A DNA stretch of 11,962 bases from an uncultured Eubacteriales bacterium (GCA_944353735.1 CALVPU010000271.1:1-11962), one strand, 5' to 3'; counted from the stretch's first letter, positions 1 through 7,300 are shown. Notes: generated by a model not told the origin, from the sequence alone. Made by a program: numbers and translations.

Positions 1-348
1 GCCTATTGCGACGCCTATCTGCTGCGCGAAAAGGTCATCGAAACCCGCTGGCCGGAGTGCGCGGCAATCTTCGTGCGCGCCAACCACGCGCCGCTGCTGT
101 TGCGCCTGCGGACGGCGATTGCCTGTACACCGCGCTGCCGGTTCGCGGAAAACCGCGTCGCCATCCGCGGAATCTCCGCCTACTTCCGCGCGCAGGAGAG
201 CATGGCGCTGGGCGACCATCCCGGCAGGCTGCGCCGCGCGGAGTACCGCCTGCTCACCCGCGGCACGCGCGCCGGTTTCATCTTCGCCCGCGCGCTCGGC
301 GCGACCCGCCGCTGCGGCACATATCTGGAGAACGGCGCCGCGGACTGA
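1..348 (+). CDS. C-terminal part of an unrecognised protein (5' end outside window)
   Basis: An open frame runs in from the left edge (frame 1) and stops at TGA 346-348, giving the last 115 residues of a protein. Nearly every third codon position is G or C, as in the other genes here, so the frame is probably real. The fragment is rich in Arg and Ala and has five cysteines before its last few residues plus one more in RRCGTYLENG. A CTPRC pair lies near residues 42-46. No signal peptide, membrane segment or catalytic motif is visible. I do not recognise the family and assign no function. The gene converges on the leftward murC-lipoprotein-araC unit. The first terminator with a T-run on its strand is the hairpin at 547-591, about 200 bases downstream. 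Confidence 0.6.
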   Translation, partial: AYCDAYLLREKVIETRWPECAAIFVRANHAPLLLRLRTAIACTPRCRFAENRVAIRGISAYFRAQESMALGDHPGRLRRAEYRLLTRGTRAGFIFARALGATRRCGTYLENGAAD

Positions 349-500
349 CTTCCGCATGCGGCAATTGCATTCTTGCAGCGCAGCGTAGAAAAAGCATCGC
401 CGGACGCTTCCGAACCGTCCCGTTGGAAGCTTTGCACAGATCCGCGCTCTGACGCCGGGAACCATTCGCGCGCCACACGGTCACGCCACCCGTTCCGGCT

Positions 501-533
501 AAAAAATGGGTCCTTCCGCTCGCAGGCGGAAAG
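501..533 (-). terminator. Weak second intrinsic terminator behind the araC-type gene
   Basis: On the minus strand an 8-bp stem containing one G-T pair (arms 526-533 and 512-519, six-base loop) is followed after five bases by a run of six Ts (506-501). It lies just beyond the stronger hairpin at 547-589. It could act as a backup terminator, but the distance to the T-run makes it suboptimal. Confidence 0.35.
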
Positions 534-546
534 AAACGGCGATGAC

Positions 547-591
547 AAGGCGCCGCATTGCTCTGGCATCACAGGCAATGCGGCGCCTTTT
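547..591. terminator. Shared hairpin terminator between convergent units
   Basis: This is a perfect 15-bp inverted repeat (arms 547-561 and 575-589, GC-rich core GGCGCCGCATTGC) with a 13-base loop. On the plus strand the stem runs directly into TTTTATTT, so it is a good intrinsic terminator for rightward transcripts. The leftward AraC-type gene stops at 597, eight bases before the hairpin begins on its strand. It can therefore also protect that transcript's 3' end, although the minus-strand side lacks a T-run. Confidence 0.8.
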
Positions 592-596
592 ATTTC

Positions 597-1394
597 CTAC
601 TTCTTTTCTCCGCCCGCGCAGTGTTTGCGGATGTACTCGCGCGGCGTCATGCCGTAGGCGGACTTGAACGCGGCGTAGAAGGTCTGTACGTTGTTGAAGC
701 CCGCGTTCGCCGCCAGATCCGCCACGGAAGCGTCCGAACTCAGCATCGCCTCGCACACGCTGCGGCAGCGCAGCATGTTCAGGTATTGCGGCAGGCTGTA
801 GCCGACGGTGTTCTTGAACAGGTGCGAAAAGCGGCTGCGGCTGTAGCCGAAGCGCGAGGCGACGTGTTCGACCGTCAGACGGCGGGAGAAGTTCTCGCTC
901 AGGTAGTTGAGTATCGCGCAGATGACGCTCGCCTGATCCGACGCGCCGATCGGGTCCAGCGGAATGCGCGCCGCCAACAAGCCGAGCAGCGCGTAGCTCA
1001 GGCCCTTCTGCGCGATCTCGTTCGACGGATTCTCCACCAGCGTGCGCATGAGAAACGCAAACGTGCGGCGCTCGTCGTCGGCGACGATGTTCTCGCGAAA
1101 GCGGTGCGACGAGAGCAGCTTGCGCATCGACGGCACCACGCTCAGCGGGATCACCGACGTGATCGACAGGCACGACTGCGCCGAATAGGCGTGCACCGAA
1201 TAGCAGTTGGTGACCAGCATCTCGCCCTCGCGCACGGTCATGCCCTTGCCGTTGATGGTCGCCTGAAAGCTGCCCTCCAACACGTACACGAGCTCGACGC
1301 CGGCATGAAAGTGCGGCGGACAGCAGTTGCGCCGGTCGTACCACGTCAGCGGCGCGCACATGTTGTCGCGCACGGATTCATAGAAGCTCTGCAT
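597..1394 (-). CDS. AraC-family transcriptional regulator with N-terminal cupin-like domain
   Basis: The protein has 265 residues, typical for the family. Residues about 20-75 look like the cupin sensing domain of AraC regulators (PHFHAGVELVYVLEGSFQ near 27-44, with H28, H30 and E34 in cupin-like positions). The C-terminal third holds the double helix-turn-helix: LTVEHVASRFGYSRSRFSHL at about 173-192 and SVADLAANAGFNNVQTFYAAFK (as seen) at about 223-244, followed by the usual GMTPREYIRK tail. It should bind DNA and respond to a small ligand, but the ligand and targets cannot be read from the sequence. The ATG is preceded by GGAGGG at a five-base spacing. The gene starts 16 bases after the lipoprotein stop with no promoter between them, so it is probably co-transcribed with murC and the lipoprotein gene. 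Confidence 0.9.
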   Translation of the reverse strand: MQSFYESVRDNMCAPLTWYDRRNCCPPHFHAGVELVYVLEGSFQATINGKGMTVREGEMLVTNCYSVHAYSAQSCLSITSVIPLSVVPSMRKLLSSHRFRENIVADDERRTFAFLMRTLVENPSNEIAQKGLSYALLGLLAARIPLDPIGASDQASVICAILNYLSENFSRRLTVEHVASRFGYSRSRFSHLFKNTVGYSLPQYLNMLRCRSVCEAMLSSDASVADLAANAGFNNVQTFYAAFKSAYGMTPREYIRKHCAGGEKK

Positions 1395-1410
1395 GCCTTC
1401 CCTCCCGCGC

Positions 1411-2124
1411 TCACTCAGCCAGTGCGACCGAGTCCCGCATGCGGGTCATGACGGACGCCATCGCCTGATAATCATCGTAGGAAGCGCAGAAGTGAAACGC
1501 ATAGATCGCGCGCCCGATGGCGCAGCAGATCATGTATCCCTCGACCTCGATGTCGCCGGAATACGCCAGATAGGTGATCGCATAGCCGGTCGTCTCGCCC
1601 ATGAACGCGGCGTTCTCGGTCAGTTCGCCGTACTCGAACGTGCTCTCGTCGTACTGGGCGCGGATCTGCTCGGCATAGTTGTAGAATTGCTGCAGCAGCG
1701 TGCGCGCGCTGGGCGTGTGCGCCGTCTCCTTGCGCGTCACCGCGACGCGGGCAGGAAAATCGTCCTCGCCCACCGGCTCGCGGAAACAGACGGTATAGCG
1801 CCCCGGCAGGTTCGTCCACTGCGTCGGGTATTCAAACGTAAAGCCGAAAGAAGCGTCCGTCAGCCGCGCAAACGTCAGCGCCGTGCCGTCTGCCGGCGCA
1901 GGCGTCGCTGTCGGCGCCGCCGTCGCGTCCGTCACGATCAGCGCCTCCACCGGCGGGACGGTTGGCTGCGCGGGCACGTTGACCGCCGCCTCAGTCGGCG
2001 CGGGCGTCGCCGTCGGCGCCGGCGCCTCGTTTCCGCCCGAGCAGCCCGTCAGCGCGCCGAGCGCCAGCGCGAGGGCGGCAAGCAGCGCGGCGAGCTTTCG
2101 CCATGTCCTGTCGATTCGAATCAA
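1411..2124 (-). CDS. Secreted lipoprotein of unknown function
   Basis: The protein has 237 residues. The N-terminus is a lipoprotein signal: Arg/Lys-containing start, Leu/Ala-rich core (about 11-24) and lipobox LTGC with the acylated cysteine at residue 28. A Pro/Thr/Ala linker (about 32-80) contains two copies of an APTATPAP-like unit. A globular domain follows (about 82-237: FGFTFEYPTQW near 93-103, then a Tyr-rich C-terminal half). The overall pattern is loosely like small PsbP/DcrB-type lipoproteins, but I cannot assign a family firmly. It should sit on the outer face of the membrane, tethered by lipid. The start is TTG, supported by AGGAGG seven bases upstream and by the TTGA overlap with the murC stop. 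No later Met codon precedes the signal core. It lies between murC and the AraC-type regulator in one probable operon. Confidence 0.8.
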   Translation of the reverse strand: MIRIDRTWRKLAALLAALALALGALTGCSGGNEAPAPTATPAPTEAAVNVPAQPTVPPVEALIVTDATAAPTATPAPADGTALTFARLTDASFGFTFEYPTQWTNLPGRYTVCFREPVGEDDFPARVAVTRKETAHTPSARTLLQQFYNYAEQIRAQYDESTFEYGELTENAAFMGETTGYAITYLAYSGDIEVEGYMICCAIGRAIYAFHFCASYDDYQAMASVMTRMRDSVALAE

Positions 2125-3533
2125 TCCGCCGCCTCCTGTCCGCGCGCACGGTCGCCGTGCCGCGCAATCTGTTCGTTGAGCAGGTCGATGTCGCCGCAGC
2201 CATGGCTGATCATCAGGTCGCCCGGCTGCCAGTGCGCGCGCAGATACGCCTCCGCGTCGTCGAACGTGGGCGTCAGCACCGCGTCCACGCCGCGCGCGCG
2301 CAGCGGCTCGATGAGCATCTGCGAGCAGATGTCGCCGGGATCCACCTCGCGCGCCGCGCAGATGTCGGTCACGAGCAGCTTGTCCACGCCGTCGAACGTT
2401 TCCAGAAAGGCGTTGAACAGCGTCTTGGTGCGCGAATAGGTGTGCGGCTGCCAGACCGACCAGAGCGTGCCGTGCGGCTGAAGCCGCGCAATCTGGATGG
2501 CGTTTTTGATCTCAGCAGGGTTGTGACCGTAGTCCGTGTAGCAGCGCACGCCGTCGGTGATGCTCGTGAGTTCAAAGCGCCGGTGCGCCCCGACGAACGA
2601 CGCCAGCGCCTGCGCCACCTTGCTCATGTCCAGTCCGCGGATGTGCGCGGCGGCGACGACGGCAAGGCTGTCGAGCATGTTCGCCTGACTGGAGACGCCG
2701 ACGTGGAACCTGCCCAGCGCCTCGCCGTGCAGCCGCGCGGTGTAGGTCGCGCAGCCCGCCTCGTCGTAGACCACGTCCACCGCCTGCAGGTCGCAGTTGT
2801 CGCCGAGACCGTAGGTCAGGCGGTTGCACTTCGCGCCTTCGCAGACGCGCCGCGCGCGCGCATCGTCGCCCCAGGCAATGCACCATCCGTCCGGCGGCAC
2901 GAGGGCGACGTATTTTGCGAACGTGTGTTCGATATCATCCAGATCGCGGAAGTAATCGAGGTGATCCTCGTCGATATTGAGCACGATGGCGACTGTCGGA
3001 TGGAAGTGCAGAAAGCTCCCGTGAAACTCGCACGCTTCGACGATGAAGTCGTGCCGGTCGCCGCGGCGCGTCGAGCCGCCGATGAAGTCGAGCTCACCGC
3101 CGATGTGGATCGTCGGGTCCGCGCCGGCGGAGAGGAACGCCTGTGCCAGCATGGACGTCGTCGTCGTCTTGCCGTGCGTGCCGGACACGCCGATGGCGAA
3201 CGGCACGCCCTCCATCAGCTGCCCGATGAGGTCGCAGCGCTCCACCTGCGCAATGCCCAGCCGCGCCGCCTCCGCGCGCTCGGGATTGTCCTTGCCAATG
3301 GCTGCGGAATAGACGACCACGTCCGCGCCGCGCACGTTCTCCGCGCGATGCCCGATGTGCACGTCGACGCCCTTCGCCGCCAGCGCGTCGGTCTTGTGCG
3401 ACTGCGTGCGGTCGGAGCCGCTGACCGAAAAGCCCTCGCCGGCAAGCAGCGCCGCCAACCCCGACATCGAACTGCCGCCGATGCCGATAAAGTGCACGCG
3501 CCCGCCGCGGTGCGACAATACGTTTTCCGCCAT
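2121..3533 (-). CDS. murC: UDP-N-acetylmuramate--L-alanine ligase
   Basis: MurC is the cytoplasmic ligase that adds L-alanine to UDP-N-acetylmuramic acid using ATP, the first amino-acid step in peptidoglycan stem-peptide synthesis. From the preferred start it has 470 residues, normal for the family. Visible landmarks are the N-terminal UDP-binding loop FIGIGGSSMSG (15-25), the ATP loop GVSGTHGKTTTT (115-126), NIDEDHLDYF (186-195), GAHRRFE (315-321), QPHTYSRT (362-369) and a C-terminal HGCGDID (444-450). The last differs from the usual GAGD by a cysteine, and DYGHNPAEI (334-342) differs from the common DYxHHPxEI. ATG at 3533 is chosen because GGAGGGG lies five bases upstream. An in-frame ATG at 3569 has no ribosome site and sits almost at the predicted transcription start. 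It is the first gene of the unit and overlaps the downstream lipoprotein start by four bases. Confidence 0.95.
   Translation of the reverse strand: MAENVLSHRGGRVHFIGIGGSSMSGLAALLAGEGFSVSGSDRTQSHKTDALAAKGVDVHIGHRAENVRGADVVVYSAAIGKDNPERAEAARLGIAQVERCDLIGQLMEGVPFAIGVSGTHGKTTTTSMLAQAFLSAGADPTIHIGGELDFIGGSTRRGDRHDFIVEACEFHGSFLHFHPTVAIVLNIDEDHLDYFRDLDDIEHTFAKYVALVPPDGWCIAWGDDARARRVCEGAKCNRLTYGLGDNCDLQAVDVVYDEAGCATYTARLHGEALGRFHVGVSSQANMLDSLAVVAAAHIRGLDMSKVAQALASFVGAHRRFELTSITDGVRCYTDYGHNPAEIKNAIQIARLQPHGTLWSVWQPHTYSRTKTLFNAFLETFDGVDKLLVTDICAAREVDPGDICSQMLIEPLRARGVDAVLTPTFDDAEAYLRAHWQPGDLMISHGCGDIDLLNEQIARHGDRARGQEAAD
2132..2137 (-). promoter_or_regulatory. Ribosome binding site deciding the TTG start of the lipoprotein
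   Basis: AGGAGG on the minus strand lies seven bases before TTG 2124-2122, inside the end of murC. It is a full consensus Shine-Dalgarno site and justifies the rare start codon. Translation is probably coupled to murC termination through the TTGA overlap. Confidence 0.75.
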
Positions 3534-3538
3534 ACAAA

Positions 3539-3545
3539 CCCCTCC
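3539..3545 (-). promoter_or_regulatory. Ribosome binding site deciding the murC start
   Basis: GGAGGGG on the minus strand lies five bases before ATG 3533-3531. It favours this start over the in-frame ATG at 3569-3567, which has no purine-rich sequence before it. Confidence 0.75.
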
Positions 3546-3577
3546 GAAAATGGGATATTTCCCTTTCATGATTCACA

Positions 3578-3606
3578 ATTATACGGAAAATTCGCGCCCT
3601 GCGCAA
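3578..3606 (-). promoter_or_regulatory. Sigma-A-type promoter for murC operon
   Basis: On the minus strand there is TTGCGC (3606-3601), a 17-base spacer and a perfect TATAAT (3583-3578). Transcription should begin near 3571, leaving a leader of about 38 bases before the murC ATG. The -35 box matches only TTG of the consensus and overlaps a short inverted repeat, GCGCAA-GCGA-TTGCGC (3601-3616). Confidence 0.65.
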
Positions 3607-3685
3607 GCGATTGCGCGCGAACGCGGCGGCAAAACCGGTTAAATCTTTACGCCAGGGACCAATTTTGCCCGCATTTGCGCGCAGG

Positions 3686-4807
3686 TCAGTCGATCAGCTC
3701 GAGGACGACGGCGTTCTGCACTTCCATGCCCTCGCGCGTCAATCGCAGGAAGCCGTCCTCGACGCGCGCCAGCCCAAGCGCCGCCAGCCTGTCCAGCGCC
3801 GCGCGGTGCGTCTCGAAAAAGTCCACGCCAAACGCCGCCCGATAGGCGCGCAGGTCCATGCCGCAGCACAGCCGCGTGGACAGCATCAGCGTCTCCTCCA
3901 TCGCCTCTGCGCGCGACAGGCGGTGCGCGTTCAAGCGCCGCGCGCCGGAAAGGTATTCGTCCAGTCCACGCGGGTTTTCAAAGCGCACGCCGCCGAGCAG
4001 CGAGTGCGCCGCACAGCCGATGCCGAGGTAATCGCCGCGCTGCCAGTAGACCAGGTTATGCCGGCACATGCGCCCCGGTCGGGCGAAGTTGGAGATCTCG
4101 TAGCGCGCGTATCCCGCCCGCTCGAGCCGCTCGATCGCCTCGCGCTGCATGGCGATGGCCTCGTCCTCGTCCGGCAGCACCGCCCTGCCCAAAGCCACCC
4201 AGTCCGCCATCGGCGTGCCCGGCTCGACGATCAGGCTGTACGCCGAGATGTGTTCCGGCACCAGCGCGACCGCCGCGTCAAGCGTGCGCCGCCAGTCCTC
4301 GCAGCTCTGTCCGGGCAGCGCGTACATCAGGTCGAGACTGACGTCGTCAAAACCCGCCTGTCGCGCCATCCAGACCGCCGCGCGCACCTCGTCCGCCGTG
4401 TGGATGCGCCCGAGCCGGCGCAGCAACCGGTCATCCAGCGCCTGCGCACCCAGCGACAGGCGGTTGACCCCCGCCGCACGGCAACGCCGCAGCTGCTCCA
4501 GCGTCAATGTGCCGGGATTGGCCTCCATGGTAATCTCCGCATCCGGCGCGAGGCGTGCGCCGGCGCGAACGTCCGCCAGCAGCTCCTCGATCCGTTCAAC
4601 CGGCACCAGCGACGGCGTGCCGCCGCCGAGAAAGACCGTGCCCACCTCGCGATCCGCGAGCTCCGGCAGCCACGACCGCCATTCCGCGCGCAGCGCGGCG
4701 AAATAGCGCGTCCAGTCCGCCTCGCGGTGCGGATAGGAGGCAAAATCGCAGTACGCGCACTTCGAACGGCAAAACGGAATGTGCACGTACAGCGCCAGCG
4801 CGCTCAT
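3686..4807 (-). CDS. hemW: Radical SAM heme chaperone family protein
   Basis: The protein has 373 residues, usual for HemW, formerly annotated as oxygen-independent coproporphyrinogen III oxidase-like. It carries the radical SAM iron-sulfur motif CxxxCxxC at C13, C17 and C20 (HIPFCRSKCAYCDF), the SAM-binding GGGTPS (61-66), NRLSLGAQALDD (116-127) and the HemW-type CRHNLVYW (249-256) followed by YLGIGCAAHS. HemW proteins bind heme and are thought to deliver it to membrane hemoproteins. True coproporphyrinogen dehydrogenase activity is not expected. The reading frame stays open upstream to 5212, but that stretch lies antiparallel to no known motif and overlaps the YcxB-like gene. ATG 4807 begins directly before the conserved YVHIPFC and overlaps the upstream stop as ATGA, so it is the likely start. 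It is the last gene of the lepA unit. Confidence 0.93.
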   Translation of the reverse strand: MSALALYVHIPFCRSKCAYCDFASYPHREADWTRYFAALRAEWRSWLPELADREVGTVFLGGGTPSLVPVERIEELLADVRAGARLAPDAEITMEANPGTLTLEQLRRCRAAGVNRLSLGAQALDDRLLRRLGRIHTADEVRAAVWMARQAGFDDVSLDLMYALPGQSCEDWRRTLDAAVALVPEHISAYSLIVEPGTPMADWVALGRAVLPDEDEAIAMQREAIERLERAGYARYEISNFARPGRMCRHNLVYWQRGDYLGIGCAAHSLLGGVRFENPRGLDEYLSGARRLNAHRLSRAEAMEETLMLSTRLCCGMDLRAYRAAFGVDFFETHRAALDRLAALGLARVEDGFLRLTREGMEVQNAVVLELID

Positions 4808-5307
4808 CGCCGCAGCGGGCGGATCTCCAGACCCGTCCGCTCGCGCAGGAACGCCGTCAGTTCCGCCGACCTGCCCTGCCCGACCTCCGCCTTGGGCACG
4901 ACCAGCGGCGTATGGTGGCGCATGTACAATACGAGGAAACAGCGATCCTCGCGCAGCCCCGTAATCAGCGGATAGCGAATCAGGCTCTCCTCCACCGCCG
5001 AACGCACGCGCACGCCCTCCGCGGAGAAGCTCAGCCGCATCTCGGTGGCGTCCGCGTGGCGCGAGGCGTACATGCGCGCCGCCGTCAGCCTCGCGCCCAG
5101 CAGCGCGTTGAGCACCAGCACCGCCAGCACCGCCGTCAGCCACGGCGCGTGGGACGACCCAACCGCCCACAGCAGCGCCACGCACAGCGCGATCACGGCG
5201 TTGCACAGCCACACCGTGCGAAAGTACTGATTCGAACGCGCGCGGGCGAGCGCCAGACAGCTCTCCCGCGTGACGCGAAAGGTCGCCTCGAACAAGGGCT
5301 TAGCCAT
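4804..5307 (-). CDS. YcxB-like small membrane protein
   Basis: The protein has 167 residues. A short N-terminal stretch (1-30) precedes two hydrophobic segments (about 32-50 and 55-72). A soluble C-terminal domain follows (about 88-160), with SFSAEGVRVRSAVEESLIRY, then FLVLYM and PLVVPKAE. That strand-turn pattern and the YPLITGLREDRCFLVLYM block resemble the YcxB-like domain (PF14317) of small Firmicutes membrane proteins, whose function is unknown. GGGGAGGA sits just upstream of the ATG. The gene starts 18 bases after lepA and its TGA overlaps the hemW start, so it is translated within the lepA-hemW unit. Family placement is moderately sure. No role can be claimed. Confidence 0.75.
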   Translation of the reverse strand: MAKPLFEATFRVTRESCLALARARSNQYFRTVWLCNAVIALCVALLWAVGSSHAPWLTAVLAVLVLNALLGARLTAARMYASRHADATEMRLSFSAEGVRVRSAVEESLIRYPLITGLREDRCFLVLYMRHHTPLVVPKAEVGQGRSAELTAFLRERTGLEIRPLRR

Positions 5308-5325
5308 GGAATCCTCCCCGGACGA

Positions 5326-7134
5326 TCAGTCCATCTTCAGAACCGCCATGAACGCCTCGCTGGGCACCTGAACGCTGCCCACCTGACGCATGCGCTTCTT
5401 GCCCTCCTTCTGCTTCTCCAGCAGCTTCTTCTTGCGCGTGATATCGCCGCCATAGCACTTGGCGAGCACGTCCTTGCGCAGCGCCTTGACCGTCTCGCGC
5501 GCGATGACCTTGCCGCCGATCGCCGCCTGAATGGGAATCTCAAACAGCTGCCGCGGTATGGCATCCTTGAGCTTCTCGGCAATCGAGCGCCCGCGCGCAT
5601 AAGCGCGATCCTTGTGCACGATGATCGACAGCGCGTCGCACTGCTCCCCGTTGAGCAGCATGTCCAGCTTGACCAGATCGCTGCGCACATAGCCCTTGAG
5701 CTCGTAGTCGAACGACGCATAGCCGCGCGTACGGCTCTTGAGCTGGTCGAAAAAGTCGTAGATGACCTCGTTGAGCGGCAGATCGTAGCTGAGCACCACG
5801 CGCCCGCCGTCGATGTACTTCATGTCGCGGAACGTGCCGCGCTTGTCCTGGCACAGTTCCATGATCGCGCCGACGTATTCCTGCGGCGTGATGACCTGCG
5901 CGTCGACGAACGGCTCCTCCATCCAGGAGATCTCCTGCACCGGCGGCAGATTGGTCGGGTTGTCGATCGACACGACCGAGCCGTCCGTCTTGACCACGCG
6001 GTAGACGACGCTCGGCGCGGTGGTGACCAGATCCAGATCGAACTCGCGCTCGAGCCGCTCCTGAATGATCTCCATGTGCAACAGGCCCAGAAAGCCGCAG
6101 CGGAAGCCGTAGCCCAGCGCCACGGACGTCTCCGGCTCAAACGACAGCGCCGCGTCGTTGAGGCGCAGCTTCTCCAGCGCGTCGCGCAGCCCTTCGTAGT
6201 CGCCGCCGTCGGCGGGATAAATGCCGCAGTAGACCATCGGCAGCACCGGCTTATAGCCCGGCAGCGGCGCCGCTGCCGGCTTGTCGGCGCGCGTGATGGT
6301 GTCGCCGACGTGGATATCGGCGATGTCCTTGATCGACGCGGCGATATAGCCGACCTCGCCGGCGCGCAGCGCCTCTTTGGGCGCATATCCGAGCGGCAGG
6401 TAGGCGCCGACCTCGGTGACGTCGAACTCGCGACCGCTGGACATCATGCGGATGCGGTCGCCGACCCTGACCGAGCCGCCCTTGAGCCGCACCGAAGAGA
6501 TTGCGCCGCGGTAGTTGTCGTAGTATGAGTCAAAGATCAGCGCCTGCAGCGGTGCGTCCAGATCGTCCTGCGGCGCGGGGACCTTGGCGACGATGTCCTC
6601 CAGCACGTCGTCGATGCCGACGCCCTGTTTGGCGGAGATCAGCGGACAGCCTTCGGCGTCCAGCCCGATCTCATCCTCAATCTGCTGGCGCACGCCATCG
6701 GGGTCGGCGCTGGGCAGGTCGATCTTGTTGATCACCGGCCGGATCTCCAGATCGTGTTCGAGCGCCATGTAGACGTTTGCGAGCGTCTGCGCCTCGATGC
6801 CCTGACTGGCGTCGACGACCAGCACCGCGCCCTCGCACGCCGCCAGCGCGCGGGAAACCTCGTAGGTAAAGTCGACGTGACCGGGCGTGTCGATCAGATT
6901 GAGCTCGTACACCTGACCGTCGCGCGCCGTATACGTCATGCGCACCGCTTTGGACTTGATCGTGATGCCGCGCTCGCGCTCGAGTTCCATGGAATCGAGC
7001 ACCTGATCGGTCATGTCGCGCAGCTGCATGACGCCGGTGCGCTCGAGAATGCGGTCGGCGAGCGTAGACTTGCCATGGTCGATGTGGGCGATGATGCAAA
7101 AATTGCGGATCCTGCTCTGATCGTAATTGGGCAC
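5326..7134 (-). CDS. lepA: Elongation factor 4 (ribosomal back-translocase GTPase)
   Basis: LepA/EF4 is a translation GTPase that acts on stalled or mis-translocated ribosomes. The protein has 602 residues, the family norm. Visible GTPase motifs are the P-loop AHIDHGKST (16-24), RGITIK (55-60), DTPGH (82-86) and NKID (136-139). The later part contains LGYGFRCGFLGLLHMEI, typical of the EF-G-like domain, and a C-terminal LepA-specific region ending in KKKLLEKQKEGKKRMRQVG (as seen) and VPSEAFMAVLKMD, which is highly characteristic. The start is GTG at 7134, preceded by GGAGGG six bases upstream. It heads a unit followed by the YcxB-like gene (18-base gap) and hemW. The promoter lies at 7215-7243. 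Confidence 0.97.
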   Translation of the reverse strand: MPNYDQSRIRNFCIIAHIDHGKSTLADRILERTGVMQLRDMTDQVLDSMELERERGITIKSKAVRMTYTARDGQVYELNLIDTPGHVDFTYEVSRALAACEGAVLVVDASQGIEAQTLANVYMALEHDLEIRPVINKIDLPSADPDGVRQQIEDEIGLDAEGCPLISAKQGVGIDDVLEDIVAKVPAPQDDLDAPLQALIFDSYYDNYRGAISSVRLKGGSVRVGDRIRMMSSGREFDVTEVGAYLPLGYAPKEALRAGEVGYIAASIKDIADIHVGDTITRADKPAAAPLPGYKPVLPMVYCGIYPADGGDYEGLRDALEKLRLNDAALSFEPETSVALGYGFRCGFLGLLHMEIIQERLEREFDLDLVTTAPSVVYRVVKTDGSVVSIDNPTNLPPVQEISWMEEPFVDAQVITPQEYVGAIMELCQDKRGTFRDMKYIDGGRVVLSYDLPLNEVIYDFFDQLKSRTRGYASFDYELKGYVRSDLVKLDMLLNGEQCDALSIIVHKDRAYARGRSIAEKLKDAIPRQLFEIPIQAAIGGKVIARETVKALRKDVLAKCYGGDITRKKKLLEKQKEGKKRMRQVGSVQVPSEAFMAVLKMD

Positions 7135-7214
7135 GGGGTTCCCTCCATAATCCTTATTCCCGGCGTCGCGACCAGGCGCCGCCAGAGCGCAAACTTCTCA
7201 TTTTGACATTTTCT

Positions 7215-7243
7215 ATTATAGCGCACAGTCACGCTTCGTGCAA
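7215..7243 (-). promoter_or_regulatory. Sigma-A-type promoter for lepA unit
   Basis: On the minus strand there is TTGCAC (7243-7238), a 17-base spacer and a perfect TATAAT (7220-7215). The predicted start near 7208 gives a leader of about 74 bases before the lepA GTG. It lies just beyond the gap terminator, which isolates the lepA unit from gap transcription. Confidence 0.65.
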
Positions 7244-7272
7244 GCGTTCCGGCGAAAAATCGTCCGGCACGC

Positions 7273-7300
7273 AAAAAACCGCCGCCCCGAGGGGCGGCGG
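7273..7300 (-). terminator. Intrinsic terminator of gap
   Basis: A perfect 10-bp GC inverted repeat (CCGCCGCCCC/GGGGCGGCGG, 7279-7288 and 7291-7300) is followed on the minus strand by six Ts (7278-7273). It begins 20 bases after the gap stop codon. This is a textbook rho-independent terminator. Confidence 0.92.

Noticed and set aside
1901..2020. Two 18-base near-identical copies in DNA (1901-1918 and 2003-2020)
   Set aside because: They encode the repeated Ala-Pro-Thr units of the lipoprotein linker and do not indicate a separate DNA element.
3534..3569. Twelve-residue N-terminal extension of murC
   Set aside because: The upstream ATG lacks a ribosome site and lies almost at the predicted transcription start, while ATG 3533 has GGAGGGG at a good spacing.
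3629..3671. Imperfect inverted repeat GGCAAAA / TTTTGCC after hemW as a terminator
   Set aside because: The stem is only seven pairs with mismatches inside, a large loop and no T-run on the hemW strand.
2103..3845. Long plus-strand open frame (580 codons) opposite murC and the hemW end
   Set aside because: It is antisense to murC, has no family motifs and consists of Arg/Ala/His-rich low-information sequence typical of GC-rich shadow frames.
4808..5212. N-terminal extension of hemW
   Set aside because: The frame is open only because the upstream YcxB-like gene is GC-rich. The conserved HemW N-terminus begins right after ATG 4807, which overlaps the upstream stop.
4555..6528. Long plus-strand open frame (657 codons) opposite lepA and hemW
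   Set aside because: It is antisense to clearly identified lepA and hemW and has an Arg/Gln/His-rich composition with no domain. It is a shadow of GC-rich codons.
7203..7208. TTGACA on the plus strand near the lepA promoter
   Set aside because: There is no -10 box at a suitable distance and no rightward gene follows. The minus-strand promoter explains the AT-rich stretch.
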